Of a stretch of 25,427 nucleotides of DNA, positions 15,444-23,953 are shown piece by piece (the first letter of the stretch is position 1; the number at the start of each line of letters is the position of its first letter). Made by a program: the position numbers and the translations under genes. The DNA comes from an uncultured Oscillospiraceae bacterium. GTDB taxonomy: Bacteria; Bacillota; Clostridia; Oscillospirales; Oscillospiraceae. Where the stretch lies: positions 1 through 25,427 of the forward strand of contig CAJUCA010000045.1 in NCBI GenBank assembly GCA_910585265.1, written 5' to 3'. The notes under the pieces are model-generated. The model had not been told where the DNA came from and ran no database searches. It saw only the letters and a program-made list of their open reading frames with translations.

Positions 15444-16370
15444 TTGAAGTTCCTGACCTATCAATACAAGATGTTTGGTCCTCGGGCGGGAGTACTGACA
15501 TCCGACGGCAGCCAGATTGTGGACTTGTCCGCCCTTCTGGAGGCCAAGGCTCCCATCCCAGATATCGGAGAACTGCTCTGGCGGTATGAGGACCCCAAGA
15601 ATGTGGTAGCACGGGCCTTGGCCGAGAGAAACAGCCTGGAAAGCTGCACGATTCCTTTGAAAGACGCTCAGCTGTGCGCCCCTGTTCTCCATCCCTCTAC
15701 CATCCGTGATGGCAGCGTATTTGAGCGTCACGTGGTCAATGCCGGAAACCACAATGGAGTGGGCACCCCGGCAAACTGGTACAAGTGGCCCACGTTCTAT
15801 TTTCAAAACACCAACACTGTTTTGGGTCCAGACGCGGCGGTAACTCGCCGGGCTGGCTCCACCACATTGGACTATGAGGCAGAAATCGCCCTGGTCATTG
15901 GAAAGGGCGGGCGTTCCATTCCCGGCGATCAAGTTCTGAATCACATTTTCGGGCTGACCATTTACAACGACTGGAGCGACCGGGAGCGGTGTACCGCCGA
16001 GGTAGGTTTCATCGGGCTTCATAAAGGAAAGGATTTCGCCAATGCCTTTGGCCCCTATATCGTCACCATGGATGAGGTGATGGACCACTATCAGGAGGGA
16101 CGCCTGACCTTGAAGGTGGACGCTTGGGTAAACGACGTACATACCACCGACTCCCTCACCGACGATGCTTACTGGACCATCCCCCAGCTTGTGGAGTATA
16201 TCAGTCAGGATGCTGATATCGTTCCTGGGGATATCATTGGACTGGGCACAGTGGGGACAGGGTGCATTTACGAGCGACCCGACCAGTTCCCCTACTTACA
16301 GGACGGTGACGTTGTGACAATCACCATTGAAAAGCTTGGCACCCTTCGGGGTTATGTATCCAAGATATAA
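15444..16370 (+). CDS. Fumarylacetoacetate hydrolase (FAH) family protein
   Basis: 308 aa, first gene of the operon. The FAH-fold C-terminal domain spans about 80-305. The metal-binding set is visible: Glu145 and Glu147 (DYEAEIALVIG), Asp176 (YNDWSDR) and Lys197 (HKGKDFANAFGP). Family members hydrolyse C-C bonds of diketo or acylpyruvate acids, or act as decarboxylases, isomerases or hydratases, in the cytoplasm. The exact reaction is not determined. The start is TTG at 15444, 10 nt after AGGAGG; no better ATG is available upstream. The cyclase gene follows after 22 bp. The N-terminal part (1-75) is the usual variable FAH cap region. Confidence 0.88.
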   Translation: MKFLTYQYKMFGPRAGVLTSDGSQIVDLSALLEAKAPIPDIGELLWRYEDPKNVVARALAERNSLESCTIPLKDAQLCAPVLHPSTIRDGSVFERHVVNAGNHNGVGTPANWYKWPTFYFQNTNTVLGPDAAVTRRAGSTTLDYEAEIALVIGKGGRSIPGDQVLNHIFGLTIYNDWSDRERCTAEVGFIGLHKGKDFANAFGPYIVTMDEVMDHYQEGRLTLKVDAWVNDVHTTDSLTDDAYWTIPQLVEYISQDADIVPGDIIGLGTVGTGCIYERPDQFPYLQDGDVVTITIEKLGTLRGYVSKI

Positions 16371-16392
16371 AACACAAGAGAGGGATGAGACT

Positions 16393-17172
16393 ATGAAACG
16401 CTTTGTTGACCTGAGCACCAGCATTGAATCTGGGCTTCCGGTAGACCCGCCGGCCCAGATTCCCGCCATCAATTACATCTCCCACAAAGCCAGCGCCGAG
16501 CTTTTTGCCAACGTTTTTGGGTGCACTCAGGAGGAGCTGCCGGAGGGGAACGGCTGGGCGGTGGAGTTTGCCAATATCAGCACCCACGCTGGCACCCACA
16601 TGGATGCCCCCTACCACTTCTATCCCACCATGAACGGCGGGGAGCCTGCCTGGACCATTGATGAAGTGCCCCTGGATTGGTTCATGGGCCCCGGAGTCGT
16701 GCTGGACTGTGCCGATCTGCCCGACGGCTACAAGCTGACGGTGGCAGATGTGCAGGAGCGTCTGGCCAAGCTCGACCACACCCTGCAGCCCGGCGATATT
16801 CTGCTCCTGCGCAGCGGGGCTGCCAGCCGCTGGGGCTCGGAGGCCTATCTCCTGGCCGGCTGCGGCGTGAGTAAGGAAGCTACCCGCTGGATCATTGACC
16901 AGGGTGTTCATGTAATGGGTACCGACGGCTGGAGCTGGGACATCCCCCTGCCTGTGGAGGCGGAGGAGTTCAAACGAACTCACGATACCTCCGTTTTGTG
17001 GGAGGCTCACCGGGTGGGCCGGGAAAAGGCTTACTGCCACATCGAGAAGCTGGGCAATCTGGATCAGATTCCCGCGGTAGGGGCCACCGTTTGTTGTTTC
17101 CCCGTAAAAATTCACCGTGCCAGCGCTGGGTGGACCCGCGTTGTGGCAATCGTTGACGAAGAAGAAAGGTGA
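16393..17172 (+). CDS. Cyclase-family metal-dependent hydrolase (PF04199 type)
   Basis: 259 aa from ATG at 16393. The hallmark HxGTHxDxPxHF motif is complete (His65, Gly67, Thr68, His69, Asp71, Pro73, His75), a metal site shared with kynurenine formamidase and isatin hydrolase. Such enzymes hydrolyse amides, lactams or cyclic acids. Here it may open a ring or deacylate the imported substrate before the FAH-family enzyme acts (inference). The frame stays open upstream into the FAH gene, but ATG 16393 follows a GAGAGGGATGAGA leader. The permease gene follows after 10 bp, so all are one operon. Confidence 0.87.
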   Translation: MKRFVDLSTSIESGLPVDPPAQIPAINYISHKASAELFANVFGCTQEELPEGNGWAVEFANISTHAGTHMDAPYHFYPTMNGGEPAWTIDEVPLDWFMGPGVVLDCADLPDGYKLTVADVQERLAKLDHTLQPGDILLLRSGAASRWGSEAYLLAGCGVSKEATRWIIDQGVHVMGTDGWSWDIPLPVEAEEFKRTHDTSVLWEAHRVGREKAYCHIEKLGNLDQIPAVGATVCCFPVKIHRASAGWTRVVAIVDEEER

Positions 17173-17182
17173 GGAGTCAGTC

Positions 17183-18529
17183 ATGGAAGACATCAGAATC
17201 GTACTGAGTTTTATTATCCCCTTGGTATTCATCTTCATCTGCATTAAGAAAAAGGTTTCTCCTGTTCTGTTCACGTTGGGTGCCGGCGTGCTGACCGCGC
17301 TTATCGGCGGCCTGCCCCTGGCCCAAATTCCGGGTACCATGGGCTCCGCATTTGGTACCATGATGACCAATTCCGCTTATGTCATCATTTTCGGCATTAT
17401 GTATGGTGAGCTCATGGAGGCCACCGGCGGACTGAGCGCTCTGCTTACCCGCATGGTCAAGCGCACGGGCGCCAACGGCAGTATTGTGGCTGTGTTTATT
17501 TTCGGCTATGTGCTCTCTATTCCCGTGGGGTTCCCCGCCGCCATGGCGGTGGGCTGTCCCATGCTGAAGCCCCTTTCCCGTAAGACGGGCAAGCCGCTTG
17601 TCTCCTTCGCCTCTGCGTTTATTCCTGCCTCTTTTACCACCAGCTCCTTGGTCATTCCCACCCTGACTCCCGTTCTGGTGTGCGGCCTGGTAGGAGCCAA
17701 CCTGGGCTGGTCCTTTGTTTACAGTCTGGTCGCCAGTCTGGCTGCGGCTCTGGTCGGATGCCTGGTATGGGCCTTTGCCATGGCGAAGGTGTACGGAAAG
17801 ATCGAAAAAGCCGAAGACTTTGACGGTGAGCTTGTCGACGTGGCGGAGCCGGACAACGCGCCTCCCACCAGTCTAATTGTCGGCCTGATCATCCTGCCTA
17901 TCGCACTGATCCTGGCCGGCACCATCCTGCCCCAGATGCTCCCCGCTGACAACCCCATTGTGACCCTGTTTAACTTCATCGGGAACACCTCCTTCGCGCT
18001 GATCCTTTCCATCATGGTAGAGCTGGTGGTGCTGCGTAAATACCTGGACAACACCATGAAGGTGGTGGAGACGGCTGTCAGCAAATGTGGCATGAATCTG
18101 GTCCTTACCGGCCTGTCCGGCGCAATGGGCGCGATCCTTATGGCCGTAGGTGTGGGCGATATGCTGCTGCGGTACACCGAGAATATCAATCTGCCCGTGC
18201 TGGCGCTGGCGTTTTTGATTACCCTCCTGATCCGCGTTTCCACCGGTGTTACCACAGTAGCGGCCACCACCGTAGCGCCCCTGCTGCTGCCTATGGTGAC
18301 GTCGCTGGGTGTGTCCCCGGTGCTGTATGCTCTGGCTATTTGCTTCGGCTGTGTGGGCCCCGCTCTGCCCAATGACGGCGCCTTCTGGATGTACAAAAAC
18401 TTTGCCGGTATGACCACCAAGGAGACCTTCCTCTCCTTCACGATCCCCACCACGATCATCGGCATCCTGGGCCTGATTGCCATTATGGTCTTGAACACAC
18501 TTGCACCTGTACTGCCTGGTCTGCTGTAA
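17183..18529 (+). CDS. GntP-family organic acid:proton symporter
   Basis: 448 aa, the normal length for GntP permeases, with about 12 hydrophobic segments and the family's SIPVGFPAAMAVGCP and PTLTPVLVCG-like loops. It probably imports a hydroxy- or keto-acid, the substrate of the operon, across the inner membrane by proton symport. ATG 17183 follows GAGGAG at a good distance; the frame is open upstream to 17117, inside the cyclase gene. It is followed by a short non-coding gap with a hairpin, then the BKACE gene. Family assignment is firm; the substrate is not. Confidence 0.88.
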   Translation: MEDIRIVLSFIIPLVFIFICIKKKVSPVLFTLGAGVLTALIGGLPLAQIPGTMGSAFGTMMTNSAYVIIFGIMYGELMEATGGLSALLTRMVKRTGANGSIVAVFIFGYVLSIPVGFPAAMAVGCPMLKPLSRKTGKPLVSFASAFIPASFTTSSLVIPTLTPVLVCGLVGANLGWSFVYSLVASLAAALVGCLVWAFAMAKVYGKIEKAEDFDGELVDVAEPDNAPPTSLIVGLIILPIALILAGTILPQMLPADNPIVTLFNFIGNTSFALILSIMVELVVLRKYLDNTMKVVETAVSKCGMNLVLTGLSGAMGAILMAVGVGDMLLRYTENINLPVLALAFLITLLIRVSTGVTTVAATTVAPLLLPMVTSLGVSPVLYALAICFGCVGPALPNDGAFWMYKNFAGMTTKETFLSFTIPTTIIGILGLIAIMVLNTLAPVLPGLL

Positions 18530-18563
18530 GCAACCAGCAGCCCGATTCCACTGAAAATCAAGT

Positions 18564-18593
18564 GGCCCGGAACCGAACTATGGCTTCCGGGCC
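18564..18593 (+). other. Intercistronic hairpin between permease and BKACE genes
   Basis: GGCCCGGAA (18564-18572) pairs perfectly with TTCCGGGCC (18585-18593). No T-run follows, so it is more likely an mRNA stability or processing element than a full terminator. It may set different levels of permease and enzymes. Confidence 0.5.
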
Positions 18594-18616
18594 GCTGTGC
18601 TATAACGGAGGTAACA

Positions 18617-19477
18617 ATGTCAAATCAAGTAATCATCACTGCCGCCCTGACGGGGGCAGGAACCCCTAAGGCACTGAACCCTAACCTCCCTTTGACTCCG
18701 GCTGAGATTGCGGAGGATGCCTACCGCTGCTGGCAGGCAGGCGCCGCCGTAGTCCATCTGCATATGCGGGACAACGAGGGCCACGGAACTATGGACAAGG
18801 AAAAATTTGCGGAAACCATCCGCCTGATCCGCGCACACGAGGACTGTGATGTGGTCATTAACTGCACCTCCTCGGGCGCCACGCGGCAGCTGGAGCCGGA
18901 GGAACGGATTGGCCACTTTGAGGAAATTCCGGATATTGAAATCGGCTCCTTTGATTCCGGTTCCATCAACTGGGGGTGTAATGCCATTTTTGATAACTCG
19001 CCGCAGTTTCTGACGGCACTTGCTGACTGCTACCAGCAGAATAATGTCCTTCCTGAGATTGAGATCTTTGACATGGGTATGCTGGGCAATGCCAAATACT
19101 ATCAGAAGAAGGGCCTGCTGCCTACACCCGCTTATTTCCAGTGCGTTCTGGGTGTTTTGGGCGGCATGGACGCCACAGTGGAAAATCTGATGTATCTGGT
19201 ACGCCACCTGCCTGATGGCAGCAAGTGGTCTGCTTTTGGCATTGGGGCCGGGCATTTGCCCATCCTCTTTGCTTCCCTGGCCCTGGGTTGTACCGGCGTT
19301 CGGGTTGGTCTGGAGGACAATCTGATTATGGGCAAGGACGAAAATGGCCAAAAGATTCTGGCGACCAATGTAAGCTTGGTCCAACGGGCAGTGGGAGCGA
19401 TCCGGGCCTATGGCAAGCAGCCCGCTACTCCAGCCCAGGCCCGGGAAATTTTGGGGCTGCCTCAGATCGATCGTTGA
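18617..19477 (+). CDS. Beta-keto acid cleavage enzyme (BKACE, DUF849, Kce-like)
   Basis: 286 aa, TIM-barrel BKACE family. The zinc site is seen at His47 and His49 (VVHLHMRD) and Glu233 (VGLEDN). Family members condense a beta-keto acid with acetyl-CoA and cleave it to acetoacetate and a new acyl-CoA; the type enzyme is 3-keto-5-aminohexanoate cleavage enzyme of lysine fermentation. The lysine-pathway neighbours (kdd, kal) are absent, and the acidic residue after TGA in Kce (Glu14) is Gly14 here, so a different substrate is likely. GGAGG before ATG 18617. The next genes, CoA-transferase and thiolase, handle the products. Confidence 0.92.
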   Translation: MSNQVIITAALTGAGTPKALNPNLPLTPAEIAEDAYRCWQAGAAVVHLHMRDNEGHGTMDKEKFAETIRLIRAHEDCDVVINCTSSGATRQLEPEERIGHFEEIPDIEIGSFDSGSINWGCNAIFDNSPQFLTALADCYQQNNVLPEIEIFDMGMLGNAKYYQKKGLLPTPAYFQCVLGVLGGMDATVENLMYLVRHLPDGSKWSAFGIGAGHLPILFASLALGCTGVRVGLEDNLIMGKDENGQKILATNVSLVQRAVGAIRAYGKQPATPAQAREILGLPQIDR

Positions 19478-19501
19478 TGTGCATTGTTTGGGGGGAACGA
19501 C

Positions 19502-20737
19502 ATGGAAAATAAACAACTGCCCTTGGAGGGAATCCGAATTGTGGAGATGGGTACCCATGTAGCGATTCCCAGTGCAGCCAGGATCATGGCCGACTTTGGC
19601 GCGGAGGTGATCAAGGTCGAGGCACCTAAGGGAGATGGGTGGCGTTATCCAGGGCCGGAATTCAGTATGCCCGCCCGGAATGAGGAGAACCCCATGTTCG
19701 CTATGCAGAATGCAAACAAGCACCTGGTGGGCATCAATATCAAGACCCCGGAGGGGCTGGAGGTACTGGAAAAGCTCATCTCCACGGCCGACGTTTTTAT
19801 GACCAGTGTACGCTCCTCCTCTTTGAAACGATTGGGGCTGGATTACGAAAGCCTTCATAGCCGCTATCCTGGTCTCATCTACTGTCAAAACACCGGCTAT
19901 GGAAGCCAGGGTCCCGAAGCGGCCCGTCCCGGCTTCGATCAGGCTGCGTTCTGGGCCCGCACCGGAGGGCCTCGGGACTGGGTGGAGGAGGGGGGTGCCC
20001 CCTTCAAGCCTTCCGTGGCCTTTGGTGACCTGGCCACTGGCGCACAGCTGCTCAGCGGCGTGCTCATTGCCCTTCTGGGGCGGCAGCGCACCGGCCAAGG
20101 TACCATGGTCACAACCTCGCTGCTCAACTGTGGGGTGTGGTATAACAGCAACGCCATCGTCTCAGCCCAGCCCGGCTATGATAATCCCTACCCGGAAGAC
20201 AGAAGCAATCCCAACAATCCATTCACCGGCTTTTACCGTGCCTCAGACGGGGAATGGTTCACGACAGTGATTTTTGAGGACCGTAATGGGATGGAAGGAC
20301 TCTATTGGAAGATGTTTCCTCTGCTGGGCATAGAAGACTGGCTCCAGGAGCTGAAAGCCGGAACGTTTTCGCACACCAAAAAGGAGGTCACGGCCCGCGT
20401 CCACGCTGAAATTGGCAAACGGCCGTCAGCGGAATGGTTCCGCCGCTTTGATGAAGGGGACATTACCTATGAGCGCTGCGCCCACTTGAAGGATGTTTCT
20501 CAGGACCCGCAGGCCTGGGCCGCCGGATGTTTTGAGGAGGTCGTATTTCAAAATGGGCAGCGTCGTATTCTGACCCGCTCACCAGTAGAGTTGTCCGCCT
20601 ACGAAAAGAAGCCTCTGCGGGCTATGGGGCACATTGGCGCAGATACCCGGGAAACACTGATTCGAGAGGGATGGAGCGCCGAAGAAGTCGATCGCCTTCT
20701 GGAAACGGGGGCCCTTATAGCGCCGCAGAAAGAGTAG
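19502..20737 (+). CDS. Class III CoA-transferase (CaiB/BaiF family)
   Basis: 411 aa, full length. Family features include the N-terminal GIRIVEMGTHVAIPSAARIMADFGAEVIKVE, the TSVR...LKRLGLDYESL stretch and catalytic Asp146 in RPGFDQAAFW. The enzyme moves CoA between an acyl-CoA and a free acid through an Asp-CoA thioester. The TSVR stretch is like HadA/FldA-type transferases. It may pass CoA from the BKACE acyl-CoA product to acetoacetate or to incoming substrate (inference). ATG 19502 has GGGGGG upstream; the frame is open to 19484. It lies 24 bp after the BKACE gene and 27 bp before the thiolase gene. Confidence 0.92.
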   Translation: MENKQLPLEGIRIVEMGTHVAIPSAARIMADFGAEVIKVEAPKGDGWRYPGPEFSMPARNEENPMFAMQNANKHLVGINIKTPEGLEVLEKLISTADVFMTSVRSSSLKRLGLDYESLHSRYPGLIYCQNTGYGSQGPEAARPGFDQAAFWARTGGPRDWVEEGGAPFKPSVAFGDLATGAQLLSGVLIALLGRQRTGQGTMVTTSLLNCGVWYNSNAIVSAQPGYDNPYPEDRSNPNNPFTGFYRASDGEWFTTVIFEDRNGMEGLYWKMFPLLGIEDWLQELKAGTFSHTKKEVTARVHAEIGKRPSAEWFRRFDEGDITYERCAHLKDVSQDPQAWAAGCFEEVVFQNGQRRILTRSPVELSAYEKKPLRAMGHIGADTRETLIREGWSAEEVDRLLETGALIAPQKE

Positions 20738-20764
20738 TAATAGATTAGGAAAGGAAGAAGTTCA

Positions 20765-21925
20765 ATGCAATTGCATGAAGCCTATATTGTAGCCTATGGC
20801 CGCAGTCCCTATTGCAAGGCGTGGAAAGGCAGCTTTGCCCATGTGCATCCTGTGGATTTTGGCGGCTTGACCTTGAAAGGCGTTTTATCCAAGGTTCCAC
20901 AGTTGAACCCGATGGAAATTGATGATTTGGTGGTGGGCTGCTCCCATCCGACAGGTGTGCAGGACTTTAACATGGGCAGACTCATTGCACAGCGGGCCGG
21001 TCTGCCGGATAAAGTCACAGCCCAAACGGTGAACCGTTTTTGTTCCTCCGGCCTGCAGGCCATTGCCATTGCCGCCAATGCCATCCTGTCCGGTCAGATG
21101 GACTGCGTTGTAGCTGGCGGCTGCGAGAGCATGAGCCTTGTTCCCATGGAAATTGCCGGGAATTGGCAGAATCCGTGGTTACAGAACAATGCCCCGGATA
21201 ACTATATTTCCATGGGCCTTACTGCTGAAAATGTGGCAGTGGAATATGGAGTCAGCCGGGTGGACATGGAAAAAATGTGTTGTGAGAGCCACGCCAAAGC
21301 TCATGCTGCCCAGGTGGCCGGATATTTTGAGGAGCAGATTGTTCCCATTGAGGTGACTGACCTGAAAGGGAACCATATCACAGCCACCCAGGATGAGGGC
21401 ATTCGGCCCAATACCACGATGGAGGTGCTGGCCGGACTGAAGCCCTGCTTTAAGGAGGATGGGGTTATTACTGCGGCAGTGTCCTCCCAGTGTACGGACG
21501 GCGCCGGCTTCCTGGTGATGATGAGCAAGGAAAAAATGGAGGCTCTTGGACTGAGACCCATTGCCAAATTCCGGGGCTTTGCAGTGGACGGGGTGCCCAC
21601 TCGTATCATGGGAATCGGTCCGATCAAGGCGGTACCCAAGGTGCTGGAACGAGCGGGTCTACGCTTGGACGATATGGATGATATTGAACTCAATGAGGCT
21701 TTTGCCTCGCAGGCCCTGGTCTGTATTCGGGAGCTGGACATGGATCCGGCCAAGGTCAACCCTGAAGGCGGCGCAATGGCGCATGGACATCCTTTCGGTG
21801 GCTCCGGGGCTATGCTGACCATTAAGGCGCTGTCCCATATGCGCCGATGCGGCGGGAAATACTGCATGGTCACCATGTGCATCGGAGGCGGACAGGGTGC
21901 TGCCGCCATCTTTGAAATGTGCTGA
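20765..21925 (+). CDS. Acetyl-CoA acetyltransferase / thiolase
   Basis: 386 aa, complete thiolase. The active-site triad is present: nucleophile Cys93 (NRFCSSG), His342 (AHGHPFGGSGA) and Cys372 (TMCIGGGQGA), with the NEAF motif at 310-313. It most likely cleaves acetoacetyl-CoA, or a longer 3-ketoacyl-CoA, to acetyl-CoA, regenerating the co-substrate that BKACE consumes. GGAAAGGAAG precedes ATG 20765. The membrane-protein gene begins 7 bp after its stop. The subclass (biosynthetic or degradative) cannot be told from sequence alone, but the degradative role fits the operon. Confidence 0.93.
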   Translation: MQLHEAYIVAYGRSPYCKAWKGSFAHVHPVDFGGLTLKGVLSKVPQLNPMEIDDLVVGCSHPTGVQDFNMGRLIAQRAGLPDKVTAQTVNRFCSSGLQAIAIAANAILSGQMDCVVAGGCESMSLVPMEIAGNWQNPWLQNNAPDNYISMGLTAENVAVEYGVSRVDMEKMCCESHAKAHAAQVAGYFEEQIVPIEVTDLKGNHITATQDEGIRPNTTMEVLAGLKPCFKEDGVITAAVSSQCTDGAGFLVMMSKEKMEALGLRPIAKFRGFAVDGVPTRIMGIGPIKAVPKVLERAGLRLDDMDDIELNEAFASQALVCIRELDMDPAKVNPEGGAMAHGHPFGGSGAMLTIKALSHMRRCGGKYCMVTMCIGGGQGAAAIFEMC

Positions 21926-21932
21926 CCGGGTT

Positions 21933-22613
21933 ATGAAACAACTAACGGTATCCGGTCTGCGTAGATGTGTTTTGCAGCTGATCGTATACGCATTGGGCCT
22001 GTTCGTTATGGCTGTGGGGGTATCCTTTTCTGTAAATTCAAACTTGGGCGTTTCGCCTCTTAACTCCATCCCCTATGTCCTGAGCCAAATTACGGGCTTG
22101 GCGTTAAGCCTATGTGTTGTCATTGTCTGCGCAGCCTTTATCCTGTTCCAAATTATTCTTTTGGGCCGCAGATTTCGGCCAGTCCAGTTGACACAGATGC
22201 TTTTTTCGTTCCTTTTTGGGTATTTCATTGATTTGGCTAATTGGCTCACAGGCGGTTTCAACATACCAACTTATGCTGGAAAACTTCTTATGTTGGCAAT
22301 CAGTGTAGTACTTATTGCTTTTGGGGTTACTCTTTATGTGGGGGCAAAATTGATCCCAATGCCTTTGGAAGGGTTTCCGCTGGCCCTGGCTCAGCGGTTT
22401 GAGCAACCCTTTCCAAAAATGAAAAATCTGGTGGACTGTACGATGGTGGCGTGTGCTGCGCTAATGTCCCTGCTATTTCTACACAAATTTGTAGGAGTTC
22501 GAGAGGGAACGATAATTGCTGCACTTGCTACTGGCCGCCTAATGGGGCTGATTAGGGAACCACTGTCAAAGAAACTGAATCGGTTGCTCCAACGTGAAGG
22601 GCTCGAGAGCTAA
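21933..22613 (+). CDS. YczE/DUF6198-like integral membrane protein
   Basis: 226 aa with about five hydrophobic segments. SVNSNLGVSPLNSIPYVLS and LIPMPLEGFPLAL resemble the YczE/YitT-related membrane family. The function of this family is not established; a transporter or exporter role is possible. It follows the thiolase by 7 bp and so appears to be the last gene of the operon. Its ribosome site is weak (CCGGG), so coupling to thiolase translation may matter. ATG 21933 is preferred; an open frame reaches back to 21897 inside the thiolase gene. Base use is more AT-rich than the upstream genes. Confidence 0.72.
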   Translation: MKQLTVSGLRRCVLQLIVYALGLFVMAVGVSFSVNSNLGVSPLNSIPYVLSQITGLALSLCVVIVCAAFILFQIILLGRRFRPVQLTQMLFSFLFGYFIDLANWLTGGFNIPTYAGKLLMLAISVVLIAFGVTLYVGAKLIPMPLEGFPLALAQRFEQPFPKMKNLVDCTMVACAALMSLLFLHKFVGVREGTIIAALATGRLMGLIREPLSKKLNRLLQREGLES

Positions 22614-23054
22614 GGCATTGCAGAAAAAGCGCAGTTGCGTATTCCGAACCTGTCTGAGAAGGTGCGGTCGTTTTCGATAGAAAATCACAAAATCAAGGAA
22701 GGCTGGGAGACCAGGGCATTTGTCCTGTCTCTCGGTCTTACCTATTCTGACATATTTTATCGAGATAGGTTTAGTGCCATGGGACTGAAAGCCATGTTCT
22801 TGCTATGTATAAAGTGTAGCCCGTTTTATAAAATGGTTAAGTCTCATATTCAACTCTGTATCACTGAGTTCACCCCGTATCGCTGCATCTCTTCAGTCTT
22901 GGACCATTTGTTGCTTTTCTTTTCAATGCGCACCTACCCGACGGCAGGTGTGTTTCGTTTCGTCTGGCGCGATCCGGCTGCTGGAACTTCTTTACCAGCC
23001 ATTGCACAAAAACTCTGGCAGTGTTAAAATGCATTTGGCAGAGGGGGTGGACAG
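22614..23054. other. Intergenic region with one clear promoter
   Basis: No gene is supported in this 440-bp stretch. ATTGCAGAAAAAG at its start (22617-22629) repeats a sequence just before the FAH gene (15415-15427). Weak hairpins lie near 22709-22733 and 22930-22951. A good promoter for the next gene is at 23002-23030: TTGCAC, 17-nt spacer, TAAAAT. Confidence 0.6.
23002..23030 (+). promoter_or_regulatory. Promoter of the 23055 gene
   Basis: -35 TTGCAC (23002-23007), a 17-nt spacer and -10 TAAAAT (23025-23030), followed by GAGGGGG before ATG 23055. Confidence 0.65.
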
Positions 23055-23750
23055 ATGGCCGACAAGCGGATCTATGCCGGGTATTATAGGCGATACGATG
23101 GCAAAGTGGTCTATGTCGTTACTATGGCAAAGGATGCCGATACAGATGAGGATGTAGTTATTTGGACGCCAAATGTCTACTCGGAGAAGCGCGCCTATTA
23201 CACCATGAGCAAACGGTCCTTTTGCGAATACATCTTGATTGATAGTGTGCGCCAGCCAAAATTCAAACGGCAAACCCAGATGCGAGCATCAGCTTCTGCC
23301 ATGGAGAATTTTGAGGAAGATGGTTTTCTTCGGCCAACGCGGAAAACGAATACTCACACGGAGGATGGATACGATAACTGGTATAGACCCAGCGCAGTCT
23401 CCTACCATGAATATGCCAAAAAGTTGTGCGAGGGGTATCGGTTCAGCTGGGCCAAGTATGCTCTCTGTGTCAAGGAGAAGCGGTACATCGGGATATCGAA
23501 AGAAGACTTCCGGGAACTTAAAAGTGACCTGCTCTTTCTGAAGAATTGTTTGAAAACGGTTTTGAGCAGCTACAGCGGCTATTTCGAGGAACGTTTTGTG
23601 AAGGGTTTGTCCATTCGCAAATACGCCCAGGCCCATGGCCTCAACCGCGGAAGCGTGGATCATCTGCAGCGGAAATTTGTTGCGTCCCTTGCCCATGCGT
23701 TGAAGGAACGGGATGAAGCGGACGGCAGAAACCGCCTCCGAACAAAATAA
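23055..23750 (+). CDS. DUF1653-like N-domain with sigma-region-4-like HTH, element regulator
   Basis: 231 aa, not assigned to a named gene. Residues 1-65 (GYYRRYDGKVVYVVTMAKDADTDEDVV ...) resemble DUF1653 domains. After a low-complexity linker, the C-terminal 70 residues (FVKGLSIRKYAQAHGLNRGSVDHLQRKF) look like a sigma-70 region 4 or similar HTH. Such a mix is seen in regulatory genes of integrative elements. It has its own promoter (23002-23030) and a terminator (23768-23796), so it is a single-gene unit. It stands between the catabolic operon and the excisionase-like gene, and may control element genes (inference). DUF1653 resemblance is moderate. Confidence 0.65.
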   Translation: MADKRIYAGYYRRYDGKVVYVVTMAKDADTDEDVVIWTPNVYSEKRAYYTMSKRSFCEYILIDSVRQPKFKRQTQMRASASAMENFEEDGFLRPTRKTNTHTEDGYDNWYRPSAVSYHEYAKKLCEGYRFSWAKYALCVKEKRYIGISKEDFRELKSDLLFLKNCLKTVLSSYSGYFEERFVKGLSIRKYAQAHGLNRGSVDHLQRKFVASLAHALKERDEADGRNRLRTK

Positions 23751-23767
23751 ACACATACGAATGTGAG

Positions 23768-23796
23768 GCACTCGTCAGTGATGGCGGGTGCTTTTT
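23768..23796 (+). terminator. Terminator of the 23055 gene
   Basis: GCACTCGTC (23768-23776) pairs with GGCGGGTGC (23783-23791) using two G-T pairs, followed by TTTTT. It lies 18 bp after the stop. The remaining 23797-23953 shows only a GGCTT/AAGCC hairpin and the ribosome site of the next gene. Confidence 0.8.
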
Positions 23797-23953
23797 ATGT
23801 CAAGACTATGTCAAAATCCAGTGAAGTCGGCTTACATAGTGTAGGGGTTATACAGATAGCAAAAGAAAACAAAAAATTTTGTAGAAAGGCTTATAAAAAA
23901 GCCGTTCCCATTGCCTATACAGTGAGGGGAAATTTTGAAAGGAGTGAGACAAG

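Noticed and set aside
22635..23027. 130-codon frame between the YczE-like gene and the regulator
   Set aside because: No ribosome site, atypical composition and no recognisable motif, and the promoter of the next gene lies in its 3' end.
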